Source: Phocaeicola_A sp045545095
GTDB lineage: Bacteria; Bacteroidota; Bacteroidia; Bacteroidales; Bacteroidaceae
Reading direction: 5' to 3'
DNA: 64,000 bases
NCBI GenBank assembly: GCA_045545095.1
Contig: JAZQAG010000049.1
Coordinates: 3,292 to 67,291, forward strand
Shown here: one piece after another, positions 25,967 to 34,054 of the stretch
Position numbering within the stretch: the first letter of the stretch is position 1
Layout of the letters: each line of letters starts with the position of its first letter
Program-made: the position numbers and the translations under genes
Notes under the pieces: generated by a model
Databases searched by the model: none
Seen by the model: only the letters and a program-made list of their open reading frames with translations
What the model was told of the DNA's origin: nothing

Positions 25967-28174
25967 ATGGGGAAAAGACTAATAGATTGCCTTCTGATAT
26001 GGATGTTGTCTGCAACAATATGGGCAGCACACCGTCATTGGACAGTAGTCGACGGACTACCGACTGGTGAAGTGCAACAAATCATAGAGTTACCCAACAG
26101 GCAGATGCTTGTCAATTGCGAAGGTGTATTTTGTCTATCGAATGGGGAAGGCTTCGATATTATTGCTTGTGATTATAGTCTGACTTACCAAATGGAAACT
26201 TATACCCAAGGTTATGGACATTTGTGGCAAGGAGATTCGTTGCTTTGGCTTCACGATTTCTACCGTATATTCCTCTTTGATACTCGTATCAAGGCTTTCC
26301 GTTATGACATTGAGCCACGCCTAAACGATGAAACTTTACGGCAGTTTGCCAAGGGTGAGGAGCATCGTGCTATCCCCAATGTCCGACAATGGCAATGCAT
26401 CGACTCTTTGGGGCAAGCCAAAAGCTACAGTACAATGGTTCTTGATTATCAAGGCGGTCTTTGGATTGGCACACGCAACGAAGGCATAGTATATCTCTCA
26501 CCTCATAAAACAAATGTTGACGAACTTTTTGCCGACCATCCGCTGATAGGCTTGGCCCGTAGTACAACAGATCAGGATGGACGTATCTGGCGGTGTAAGA
26601 CAAACGGACTGGAATGTGAAGAAAAAGGGAAATACACCTTATACAATACAACCAACGTGACAGGCTTGCCTCATAACCGGACAACTTTCATTCAAGAGCT
26701 TCAAGATGGACGTTACCTTTTATGCGACTCACTCTCCACGATAGGCTACTTCCTGCCCGAAAACCGCGTATTCATTTCATTGAATGCCCAATTGCCTGCA
26801 TTGCAAAGTTACCGCCATTTTGTCGGAGCTTGCCCTATTGACGGGCAGTGGGCTGTCGTTTATGCACAGAATGGAATATTCATGCTTGATACAGAAGCTG
26901 ATACGTTAGCGTTATTCCCTCCAGCCCGCTACATTGAACAATATGCGACCAAATACAATTGCATGCTGCGCGACAATGAGGAACGGCTATGGATTGGTAC
27001 ACAGAACGGATTGTTCGTAGTTGACAGCATCAGTCCCATGGAGAAATATTTCGTCCAAAGAATAGAGGGAATGCGCAACAACTGCATCCGCAGCTTGATA
27101 CTCGACAGGAAAGGGCGAGTATGGGCCGGCACTTCATGCGGTATCTCACGCATCACTCCAACCGTGGTCAATTTAGGACCAGAGGATGGGATTCCTGCAA
27201 CCAGTATGATGGAGCGTGCCACATGCTTGGCGGAAGATGGACAATTGGTCTTTGCCTTGGGTGGCAATCATGCCATCAGGTTCAATCCAGATTCCGTGAT
27301 TAACCAGTCAAAGCCTTTGCCCGTTGTTATAACGAGTTTTAAAGTCAACGATAAGGAAACTGGCATGAAGGATATACGGCTGAAGCATAACCAGAATCAC
27401 CTCACATTCCACTTTTCTTCGCTTGACTATGCAGCATCGTCACATACCCGCTATCGCTACAGGCTCTCTCCGTTGGAACAAGAATGGAGTGTAAGCAACG
27501 ATGGAGCAGGATTGGGGACCGCACATTTTATGGCCTTGCAGCCTGGCTCTTATCAGTTTGAAGTCCAATCATCTGCGACAACAGGCCAATGGGGTGAAAC
27601 AACTGTGACAAAAATAGAAATCAATCCTCCGTTATGGTTGACATGGTGGGCCAAGACATGTTATATGCTGTTAATTGCATTTGTTGCAGCATCTCTCTTT
27701 CACCTATATATACAGAAACGGAAGAAACAACTGGAGCGCAAAAACGAGGAGAAGGTGAACCGCTTGTTTGAACTCCGAAGCGAGGCCCGCCACCAGTTCG
27801 CCCATTCGGTAAACATCGAGCCGGACAAGATTACGGCCAACAAAGATGAAGAGGCATTGATGCAACGCATACTTGATGCCATCAACCAAAATATGGACAA
27901 CACTGAATATACGGTCGATCAGCTGGCACGTGAGATAGGAATGAGCCGTGCCAATTTCTATAAGAAGATGCAATCCATGTTGGGCATCACTCCCAATGAG
28001 TTTCTCCGTAATGTCCGTCTGAAACATGCGGCACATTTGCTTATTGAAACCGACTATCCTGTCAATCAGATTTCTTTGATGGTCGGTTTCCTTACTCCAC
28101 GCTATTTCAGCCAATGTTTCAAAAAGATGTTTGGAGTCTTGCCCAGCGAATATGGCGGACGCACATTAGAATAA
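25967..28174 (+). CDS. Membrane one-component regulator: propeller sensor, Y_Y_Y domain, TM, AraC HTH (no kinase)
   Basis: 735 residues from the ATG at 25967 (a TTG lies two codons earlier). The periplasmic part has beta-propeller reg_prop repeats such as LWIGTQNGLFVVDS and VWAGTSCGISRITPT, then a triple-tyrosine domain (YRYRLSPLEQEWS). One membrane helix (LLIAFVAASLFHLYI) and a charged linker lead straight into an AraC helix-turn-helix (VDQLAREIGMSRANFYKKM, ISLMVGFLTPRYFSQCFKKMFG). Hybrid two-component sensors of this phylum place a histidine kinase, ATPase and receiver between these parts; all are missing. It probably senses an oligosaccharide and drives the divergent GH88-lyase operon while staying in the membrane. 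Confidence 0.85.
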   Translation: MGKRLIDCLLIWMLSATIWAAHRHWTVVDGLPTGEVQQIIELPNRQMLVNCEGVFCLSNGEGFDIIACDYSLTYQMETYTQGYGHLWQGDSLLWLHDFYRIFLFDTRIKAFRYDIEPRLNDETLRQFAKGEEHRAIPNVRQWQCIDSLGQAKSYSTMVLDYQGGLWIGTRNEGIVYLSPHKTNVDELFADHPLIGLARSTTDQDGRIWRCKTNGLECEEKGKYTLYNTTNVTGLPHNRTTFIQELQDGRYLLCDSLSTIGYFLPENRVFISLNAQLPALQSYRHFVGACPIDGQWAVVYAQNGIFMLDTEADTLALFPPARYIEQYATKYNCMLRDNEERLWIGTQNGLFVVDSISPMEKYFVQRIEGMRNNCIRSLILDRKGRVWAGTSCGISRITPTVVNLGPEDGIPATSMMERATCLAEDGQLVFALGGNHAIRFNPDSVINQSKPLPVVITSFKVNDKETGMKDIRLKHNQNHLTFHFSSLDYAASSHTRYRYRLSPLEQEWSVSNDGAGLGTAHFMALQPGSYQFEVQSSATTGQWGETTVTKIEINPPLWLTWWAKTCYMLLIAFVAASLFHLYIQKRKKQLERKNEEKVNRLFELRSEARHQFAHSVNIEPDKITANKDEEALMQRILDAINQNMDNTEYTVDQLAREIGMSRANFYKKMQSMLGITPNEFLRNVRLKHAAHLLIETDYPVNQISLMVGFLTPRYFSQCFKKMFGVLPSEYGGRTLE

Positions 28175-28242
28175 ATCTTGCCATATCCGATTCAAGGGAA
28201 CAACAATATTAAAAAACGCTCTTCACCAAGGAACGTTTTGCT

Positions 28243-28250
28243 TATTTTTG
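28243..28250 (+). promoter_or_regulatory. -7 box (TATTTTTG) of the first ECF operon
   Basis: TATTTTTG fits the housekeeping -7 consensus and lies 58 bases before the sigma gene. No good -33 match. Confidence 0.4.
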
Positions 28251-28308
28251 CGTCATCATAGCAGAAAGTGACAAACTACGGGCAAAAAAGTCAGTAAAGA
28301 AGAGAGAA

Positions 28309-28800
28309 ATGAATACCAGAGAGTTTGAGACATGGGTGCGGAGGCTGCGCCCGTCGTTGCAGGCCGTCGCGAGGCGGATGCTGGCCGACGAGGACGATGC
28401 CGAAGATGCCGTGCAGGATGCGCTGCTGAAATTGTGGCTCGTCCGCGACCGTCTGAATCTCTACCGCTCGCCCGACGCGCTGGCTGTGGTGGTCGTGAAG
28501 AATCTCTGCATCTCGCGATGGAGGGAGCGGCAAGCCGAGGCGTTGCCTTTGTCTGAAGATGTGGACATAGGGAGTGGACGGACTCCTGACCAAGAGTTGG
28601 AGGAGCGCGAAAACCACACGTGGCTCTGCCGCACCATCCAGGGACTGCCCTCGGCACAGATGACCATCCTGAAAATGAGTCAGGCCGAGGGGATGAGCAA
28701 CCGACAGATTGCCGACGTGTTGGGCATCACTGAGACCTCCGTCCGCACGGCCCTTTGCAAAGCCCGGCACAAGCTGTTGGAGGAATTGAAGAAGAGGTGA
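28309..28800 (+). CDS. ECF RNA polymerase sigma factor
   Basis: A 163-residue sigma-70 family protein with only regions 2 and 4. Region 2: ARRMLADEDDAEDAVQDALLKLW. Region 4: LPSAQMTILKMSQAEGMSNRQIADVLGITETSVRTALCKARHKL. It is markedly GC-richer than its neighbours, above all in the first 200 bases. It heads an operon of four genes ending at the terminator at 31320. The second product is a single-pass membrane protein fit to be its anti-sigma factor. Confidence 0.92.
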   Translation: MNTREFETWVRRLRPSLQAVARRMLADEDDAEDAVQDALLKLWLVRDRLNLYRSPDALAVVVVKNLCISRWRERQAEALPLSEDVDIGSGRTPDQELEERENHTWLCRTIQGLPSAQMTILKMSQAEGMSNRQIADVLGITETSVRTALCKARHKLLEELKKR

Positions 28801-28809
28801 AAGGTCTAA

Positions 28810-28860
28810 GGTCAAAAGCCATCGCCATTAGCCATCGCCATCGCCTTCAGCCATTAAAAA
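28810..28860. repeat. GCCATC-type short repeats between sigma and anti-sigma genes
   Basis: GCCATC/GCCATT/GCCTTC units of 6-7 bases recur about six times in this 50-base stretch. It is one of several such arrays in intra-operon gaps of the window. Confidence 0.55.
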
Positions 28861-28875
28861 TAAAATAGAACATAT

Positions 28876-29361
28876 ATGATAAACCAATTAATTGACCGAT
28901 ACATGAATGGCCTCACCTCGCCCGAGGAGCAAAAGCGGCTGCACCGCCTGCTGATGGTCGATGATCTGCCCGAGGAGTATCTGCCCTATCGCGAAATGTT
29001 CACCCTGTTGGGTGAGCCGATGGAGGTTCCCTCTGACAAGGAGTTGAAGGATTTTGCCCAAGCGAACCAATTGGAGGTGGCCGAGACGGAAGAAGGGCAC
29101 ATCATCGCCTTGCGCCCGTGGTTGCGCTACGCAGGCATTGCAGCTTCGCTCGTGCTTGTCTTCTTGGCCGGGCGATGGTCGGTTGGGGAGAATCCGAAGG
29201 TGATTGTACACGAATTGCCCGAAACGGACTTGGCACAATACAACGACCTTTTCACGACTGAGACAGGCACGACCATCGAAGAGGCGTTCAATGCTTGCGA
29301 AGAGGAAATGACAGACTTTGAATATAATTATATAAACTCCAATCCACATGAAGAATTATAA
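28876..29361 (+). CDS. Single-pass membrane protein, probable anti-sigma partner
   Basis: 161 residues. The N-terminal ~80 are soluble and acidic (LTSPEEQKRLHRLLMVDDLPEEYLPYREMF), a membrane helix lies near 88-105 (YAGIAASLVLVFLAGRWSVG), and the C-terminal ~55 would be periplasmic. The layout and place directly after an ECF sigma gene fit an anti-sigma factor, but it lacks a ZAS zinc motif and I cannot name a family. It overlaps the next gene by 14 bases, so the two are probably translationally coupled. Confidence 0.7.
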   Translation: MINQLIDRYMNGLTSPEEQKRLHRLLMVDDLPEEYLPYREMFTLLGEPMEVPSDKELKDFAQANQLEVAETEEGHIIALRPWLRYAGIAASLVLVFLAGRWSVGENPKVIVHELPETDLAQYNDLFTTETGTTIEEAFNACEEEMTDFEYNYINSNPHEEL

Positions 29362-30343
29362 TGAGTTACGAGTTACGAGCTACGAGCTACGAGTTACGAG
29401 CGACAAGCTACGAGTAGGGGTCATCACTGCGCTGTTGTTCCTATTGGGCTTTGGCACGGCTATGGCTCAAGAGCGGGACTTTAAGAATCGGACATTTTAT
29501 GAGAATTGGGAACTCTCAAACCTCTTCTGGGACTTGAAGCTGAATTTCTCCCAAACGTACCTCATCCGTCAGACGAACGACTGGATAATCTACGACCTGA
29601 ACTATTGGTTTACAAGCGAGAAGGACAGGCTGACACGCCAGCAGTGGCCTGACCACATCTTTGCCCAATTGGACAAACTGAAGACTCTACGCAAATTTAC
29701 CGAATCCATTGAAGAGAAGGGGAAATACTACAAGAAGTACACCCTCACTACGCAATCGGCTCAAGAGGGGCAAATAGACTTCGTCACGCTGGAAGTGGGA
29801 GACAACAAAGTGAGTTTTCAGTATAAAGCCAATGCTGATGTGAACGGCAAGCGTCTGCCCGTCTCCATGCCAAAGGCGAATGAGATAAAAGGGAAGATGG
29901 AGGCCCTTTACCGCCCATACATCGCAAGGAAGAATGTCAGGGAGCAACAGGTGACCTACGACTGGAACCTCCGCAAATACCATCGGAGCATTGCGGCCGA
30001 CAACACCACCAAGGTGACACGGGCCACCCGATACCGCATTCCTGCCTGCACCCAAAAGGAGTATGAGGCTGTGGTGAGACACTTCCAGCAGATACAGCAA
30101 CAGTACAACGTGTTCATGGCTACGAACGATGTCTTTTGGGAGTACGAAGAGACGGCTATCGCCTTCCGCGACGATGACGGACGCCTCCATACCTATGGCG
30201 TGGCGCTGAAGCCCGACGGCACCCTCTATCTGATAGAGAGCCATGCAGGCGCTCTTCCCCGTCTGTGGGCCGAAGACAATGCAGTGTGGGAGGACAATGT
30301 GCGCAAGCGTCCTCATTACCGCACACCAGAAAATGAAAAATAA
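29348..30343 (+). CDS. Exported protein of unknown function with heptamer repeat in its 5' end
   Basis: 331 residues. The first ~25 codons are built from a 7-bp repeat and read ELRVTSYELRVTS; a hydrophobic signal (VGVITALLFLLGFGTAMAQ) follows, so the protein is exported. The mature part is rich in Trp/Tyr/Asn (FYENWELSNLFWDLKLNFS, NDWIIYDLNYWF) and resembles Bacteroidales-only secreted proteins; I recognise no function. The ATG at 29348 lies inside the preceding gene. A second ATG at 29361, in the +1 frame, would be in frame only if one heptamer were gained. Confidence 0.7.
   Translation: MKNYNELRVTSYELRVTSDKLRVGVITALLFLLGFGTAMAQERDFKNRTFYENWELSNLFWDLKLNFSQTYLIRQTNDWIIYDLNYWFTSEKDRLTRQQWPDHIFAQLDKLKTLRKFTESIEEKGKYYKKYTLTTQSAQEGQIDFVTLEVGDNKVSFQYKANADVNGKRLPVSMPKANEIKGKMEALYRPYIARKNVREQQVTYDWNLRKYHRSIAADNTTKVTRATRYRIPACTQKEYEAVVRHFQQIQQQYNVFMATNDVFWEYEETAIAFRDDDGRLHTYGVALKPDGTLYLIESHAGALPRLWAEDNAVWEDNVRKRPHYRTPENEK
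29363..29411 (+). repeat. Seven-unit heptamer array GAGYTAC in a coding start
   Basis: Units GAGTTAC, GAGTTAC, GAGCTAC, GAGCTAC, GAGTTAC, GAGCGAC, AAGCTAC run without gaps. Seven bases per unit means that gain or loss of one unit shifts the reading frame of the exported protein. Confidence 0.85.
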
Positions 30344-30363
30344 TCAAAAAACTATATCTGAAT

Positions 30364-31287
30364 ATGAAGACAAACATCATCATCGCCACACTGGCAGCCT
30401 GTATGTTGCTGCATGGCAATCCCCTCATGGGACAAGGCTTCTCCTTGTCAAACCTCTTTGGAAACAACGACAAGATAGAGGCTTCGAAGAAAACAGTTAC
30501 GTATGAATTGGAGAACCCTGAACGTTTCAACCGCATCCAATTTGCAGGTAGCGGCACCGTGGAGTATCGCCAAAGCTCGGACGGACAGACACGCGTGACC
30601 GTAACCATAGCTGAGAATGTGCGTGACTACGTAGAGGTGGAAGTGAAGAATGGCACTCTCAGTAACCGATGGAAGGCGATAAACACCACCATCACAGGCG
30701 ACTCCAAACTGAAAATCGTATGCGAAAGTCCGCAGATTGAAGTTGTGGATATGTCTGGTAGTGGAAAAGCTTACCTTATGAATACCATTACCGACCGAAG
30801 ACTCGCTCTCAGAGTGGCAGGCTCGGGCATCATCAAGACCTCCACATTGCACCTTGAAGAGAACCTGCAATGCGATGTGGCAGGAAGCGGACACATTGAA
30901 GTGGGTGAAGGATATGCAGGAGAGGTCGCCTCATTCAGCATTGCAGGTAGTGGTAAAATCAATGCCAACCGTTTGAAGGCCAAAGAGGTCGCAGCCCGCA
31001 TATCCGGCAGTGGAGACATCAACCTGCAAGGAACTGTCCAAAAGGCCAACCTACAGACTACAGGTAGTGGTGAAATCCATGCCCATGAATTGAAAGCAGA
31101 GAACGTGTATGCCAAAGTCACCGGTTCAGGCGACATTGATTGCTACGTCACCAAAGAGTTGACCACCAAAGTCACAGGCAGTGGCGAAATCACCTACAGC
31201 GGCAATCCCTCCGTCATCAACTCCAACAATGTGAAGAGGTCCAACAGAAAACAAGTCGATACGGAAGAGGTCATGGAAGGGCTATAA
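30364..31287 (+). CDS. GIN-domain protein (DUF2807), secreted
   Basis: 307 residues with a signal peptide (ending LMGQ). From about residue 45 the head GIN fold appears: a beta-solenoid with a repeated GSG turn (FAGSGTVEYR, MSGSGKAYL, VAGSGIIKT, VAGSGHIEV, IAGSGKINA, ISGSGDINL, TTGSGEIHA, VTGSGDIDC, VTGSGEITY). The family occurs in ECF-sigma operons of this phylum; no activity is established. Last gene of the operon, ending 33 bases before a strong terminator. Confidence 0.88.
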   Translation: MKTNIIIATLAACMLLHGNPLMGQGFSLSNLFGNNDKIEASKKTVTYELENPERFNRIQFAGSGTVEYRQSSDGQTRVTVTIAENVRDYVEVEVKNGTLSNRWKAINTTITGDSKLKIVCESPQIEVVDMSGSGKAYLMNTITDRRLALRVAGSGIIKTSTLHLEENLQCDVAGSGHIEVGEGYAGEVASFSIAGSGKINANRLKAKEVAARISGSGDINLQGTVQKANLQTTGSGEIHAHELKAENVYAKVTGSGDIDCYVTKELTTKVTGSGEITYSGNPSVINSNNVKRSNRKQVDTEEVMEGL

Positions 31288-31319
31288 GCATAAAAGTTTT
31301 AATAATAAGACTATTAGCG

Positions 31320-31359
31320 CCTTGCATCGATGCGACATCGGTGCAAGGTTGTTTTTTTT
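31320..31359 (+). terminator. Strong rho-independent terminator of the first ECF operon
   Basis: A 13-bp stem CCTTGCATCGATG / CATCGGTGCAAGG (one G-T pair) with loop CGA, followed by TTG and eight T. Confidence 0.92.
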
Positions 31360-31433
31360 CTATTTGCTTCGTTTCCCTATCTCTTGCGGAAAGAAAACAG
31401 TCTCTTTATATCGGCAGAATCAACATTTATGAC

Positions 31434-31441
31434 TAATTTTG
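31434..31441 (+). promoter_or_regulatory. -7 box (TAATTTTG) inside the long reading frame of the transporter
   Basis: TAATTTTG fits TAnnTTTG and overlaps the ATG candidate at 31429. If used, translation must start at the ATG at 31468. Confidence 0.45.
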
Positions 31442-31467
31442 CAGCCGCAAAAAAAAGAGATTGGCTG

Positions 31468-32322
31468 ATGAATACGATTTGGATAGTGATGCCGATCCTT
31501 ATTGTGCTGATGTTCCTGCTGGGGACAGAACTCAATAAGGAGGCCTTTGTAAATGTGGCCCGCCACCCCAAGGCAGTCGCGTTGGGTATGACGGGGCAGA
31601 TAGTCCTGCTGCCCGCCATAGCTTTCGCCCTTGCGTGGCTGTTGGAGGTCCCCCCTGTATATTTTATGGGACTGGTGCTGGTAGCCTGCTGCCCCGGGGG
31701 AAGTTCGTCGAATGTGTTTTCCATGCTGGCCAAGGGCGATGTGGCCCTGTCGGTGACACTCACGGCCGTGAGCAGCATCGTGACACTCTTCACGCTTCCT
31801 GTCATTATGGAACTGACGTCGCACTTTGTTTCGCACAATGCGGGTATATCCATCGAACTGCCCGTTGGAAAACTGCTGGTACAGAATATCGTCCTGCTGT
31901 TTGTCCCGCTGATGGCGGGGTGGCTGTTCCGACGTTGGAAGCCCATATTGGCAGAGAAGGTGAGCAAGGTGCTCAACAAACTGGCATTTCCCGCACTGAT
32001 GACGTTGGCGTTGCTGTTTTTCCTGCAATATACCCAAGAGATTATCGACAATTTCCGATTGATAGGTATGGCATGTGGTTTGCTCATCTTGGCAAGCATG
32101 GCCTGCAGTTCCCTGCTTGCACGGGTGGGCAGGCTGACAGATGCTGTGCGCCGCACCATCGTCATCGAGGTGGGTATGCAGAATGCGGCACAAGCCATCG
32201 CCATTGCCACCTCCCCATTTATCTTCAACAGTGGAGAGATGGCCATCCCTGCCATCATCTATGCACTGCTGATGAACGTGATATTGTTGCTTTACATACT
32301 GAAATTCAAACATTCAAGTTGA
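31468..32322 (+). CDS. BASS-family (bile acid:sodium symporter-like) transporter
   Basis: From the ATG at 31468 the protein has 284 residues and about nine membrane helices; GLVLVACCPGGSSSNVFSMLAKGD and IVIEVGMQNAAQAIAIA are the BASS cross-over signatures. Members move organic anions such as bile acids, pantoate or keto acids with sodium; the substrate is unknown. Earlier ATGs at 31330 and 31429 are in frame, but they would add charged residues not typical of the family and the latter sits on a -7 box. It precedes menG by 29 bases. Confidence 0.85.
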   Translation: MNTIWIVMPILIVLMFLLGTELNKEAFVNVARHPKAVALGMTGQIVLLPAIAFALAWLLEVPPVYFMGLVLVACCPGGSSSNVFSMLAKGDVALSVTLTAVSSIVTLFTLPVIMELTSHFVSHNAGISIELPVGKLLVQNIVLLFVPLMAGWLFRRWKPILAEKVSKVLNKLAFPALMTLALLFFLQYTQEIIDNFRLIGMACGLLILASMACSSLLARVGRLTDAVRRTIVIEVGMQNAAQAIAIATSPFIFNSGEMAIPAIIYALLMNVILLLYILKFKHSS

Positions 32323-32351
32323 CAAGGGTACAAGTCAACTAAAAAAAGCAT

Positions 32352-33047
32352 ATGGCAAAGAAAGAGAAGATAAAGAGCATGTTTGACAACATTGCCCCCG
32401 ACTATGACAAGCTGAACCACATCATGTCGCTGAACATCGACAAAGGGTGGCGCCGGAAGGCAGTGCGCGAGATGGCAGATACTGACAAGCCGCTCGCAGT
32501 GCTCGACGTGGCCTGTGGTACGGGTGACTTCACCATCGAGATTGCACGCAAAGTGTCCAAAGGGAGCCGCATCATAGGTATCGACCTGTCAGAAGGGATG
32601 ATGAAGGTGGGCCGTGAGAAGATTGCCACCGCCCAAGTGGATGCCACATTGGAATATGGCGATTGCGAAGCCCTGACGTATGCCGATGGCACTTTTGACC
32701 GCATATCCGTAGGTTTCGGCGTGCGCAATTTCGAGCATCTGAGCATCGGACTGGAGGAGATGTGCCGCGTGTTGAAACCAGGCGGAAAACTGGTAATCTT
32801 GGAATTGTCCGTCCCCTCCAACCCCATTATCCGTTGGTGCTACAAGCTCTACTTCCTGCACATCCTGCCAGCCATTGGTGGCATGGTGTCAGGCAATCGG
32901 GGGGCATACGAGTACCTGCCTGCATCGGTCCTTCATTTCCCTGCACCCGACAAGTTCATCCCAATGATGCGCGAGGCCGGCTTCAGCGAAGTGAAACACC
33001 AACCTCTCACTTTCGGCATTTGCAGAATGTATGTTGGAATAAAATAA
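32352..33047 (+). CDS. ubiE/menG: Demethylmenaquinone methyltransferase
   Basis: Adds the last C-methyl group to demethylmenaquinone with SAM. The 231 residues show FDNIAPDYDKLNHIMSLNIDKGWRRKAV (family signature 1), VLDVACGTGDFTIEIA (SAM loop), DRISVGFGVRNFEHL and LEMCRVLKPGGKLVILELSVP. Placement before menA supports the menaquinone role, as these bacteria do not make ubiquinone. Confidence 0.96.
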   Translation: MAKKEKIKSMFDNIAPDYDKLNHIMSLNIDKGWRRKAVREMADTDKPLAVLDVACGTGDFTIEIARKVSKGSRIIGIDLSEGMMKVGREKIATAQVDATLEYGDCEALTYADGTFDRISVGFGVRNFEHLSIGLEEMCRVLKPGGKLVILELSVPSNPIIRWCYKLYFLHILPAIGGMVSGNRGAYEYLPASVLHFPAPDKFIPMMREAGFSEVKHQPLTFGICRMYVGIK

Positions 33048-33049
33048 TG

Positions 33050-33153
33050 TGTTAATATGCCAATGTGCTAATGTGCCAATGACCATGCGGCACGATAGCA
33101 TTAAACATTTACACATTGTCACATTAACATATTAGCACATTGGCATATTAACA
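33050..33153. repeat. Inverted repeat with 8-bp subrepeats between menG and menA
   Basis: Positions 33050-33071 and 33132-33153 are a perfect 22-bp inverted repeat (the right arm starts TTAGCACATTGG). Both arms consist of 7-8-base units such as AATGTGCT and GCACATTA, and the right side continues with two more units to about 33172. The RNA would form a long AT-rich hairpin in the operon. Confidence 0.8.
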
Positions 33154-33172
33154 TATAGCACATTAGCATATT

Positions 33173-34048
33173 ATGATCAAAAACTGGATAGAGGCCATGC
33201 GCCTTCGTACACTACCCGTCAGCATGGCGGGCGTGCTTGCCGGATGTGGTTGTGCCCTGTGGCAGGACGGATTCTCCATCGTGCCGGCACTGCTTTGCCT
33301 GCTGTTTGCCCTGTCGGCACAGATTGCCTCCAACTTCGGCAATGAATACTATGATTACAAGAATGGTATGGACCGCAAGGGGCGCGAGGGGTTCCGACGC
33401 GGAGTGACTGAGGGAGACATCACCCCGCAGGCCATGAAGCGTGCCACCTTTGCCATGTTGGGCATAGCGGCTGTCATCGGCTGTTCGTTGCTGCTGTATG
33501 GCGGCCTGTGGCTCATCCCTGTCGGTTGTGCCATCCTGTTGTTTGCCCTTGCTTACAGCGCTGGTCCCTACTCACTTTCTCATCATGGATTGGGCGATGT
33601 CACAGTAGTTGTCTTTTTCGGCATCGTCCCTGTCACCTTCACCTGCTACCTTCAGACAGGGGGATGGGAGGAATTGTCCGTACTGCTTACCACCTCCGTT
33701 GCCATCGGACTCTTGGCAGCCAATGTCCTCGTTGTGAACAATTATCGCGACATGGAAGATGATGAGGCTGTGGGGAAACGAACGACGGTTGTACTCTTCG
33801 GGCGTAAGGTCATGGGCTATGTTTATCTGCTTTCGGGCATCGCAGCTATGGCCATCATGACAGCCTTGTGGATACAGTTACCCCTATGGGCACTCATCGT
33901 TCCCATTATCTATCTGTCACTACACATCACTACCTGGCGTAAACTTATCCACAGTCGGGGTGCTGCGCTCAACCCCCTGCTTGGGCGGACGGCTATCAAC
34001 CTGCTCGTCTTCACAGTCCTGTTGCTGATGGTGTTGGCGGTAGTGTGA
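33173..34048 (+). CDS. menA: 1,4-dihydroxy-2-naphthoate polyprenyltransferase
   Basis: Attaches the polyprenyl tail to DHNA at the inner membrane in menaquinone synthesis. 291 residues, about eight membrane helices. The first Asp-rich motif is NEYYDYKNGMDRKGREG and the second NNYRDMEDDEAVGKRT, both typical of MenA. The start is the ATG after the repeat gap; MRLRTLPVSMAGVLAG is the expected N-terminal region. Confidence 0.95.
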   Translation: MIKNWIEAMRLRTLPVSMAGVLAGCGCALWQDGFSIVPALLCLLFALSAQIASNFGNEYYDYKNGMDRKGREGFRRGVTEGDITPQAMKRATFAMLGIAAVIGCSLLLYGGLWLIPVGCAILLFALAYSAGPYSLSHHGLGDVTVVVFFGIVPVTFTCYLQTGGWEELSVLLTTSVAIGLLAANVLVVNNYRDMEDDEAVGKRTTVVLFGRKVMGYVYLLSGIAAMAIMTALWIQLPLWALIVPIIYLSLHITTWRKLIHSRGAALNPLLGRTAINLLVFTVLLLMVLAVV

Positions 34049-34054
34049 TTTTTA

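Noticed and set aside
31330..31467. N-terminal extension of the BASS transporter
   Set aside because: The first part overlaps the terminator of the ECF operon and the ATG at 31429 sits on a -7 box.
31377..32313. Two long minus-strand frames
   Set aside because: They lie opposite the BASS transporter, which has family signatures; the minus frames show none.
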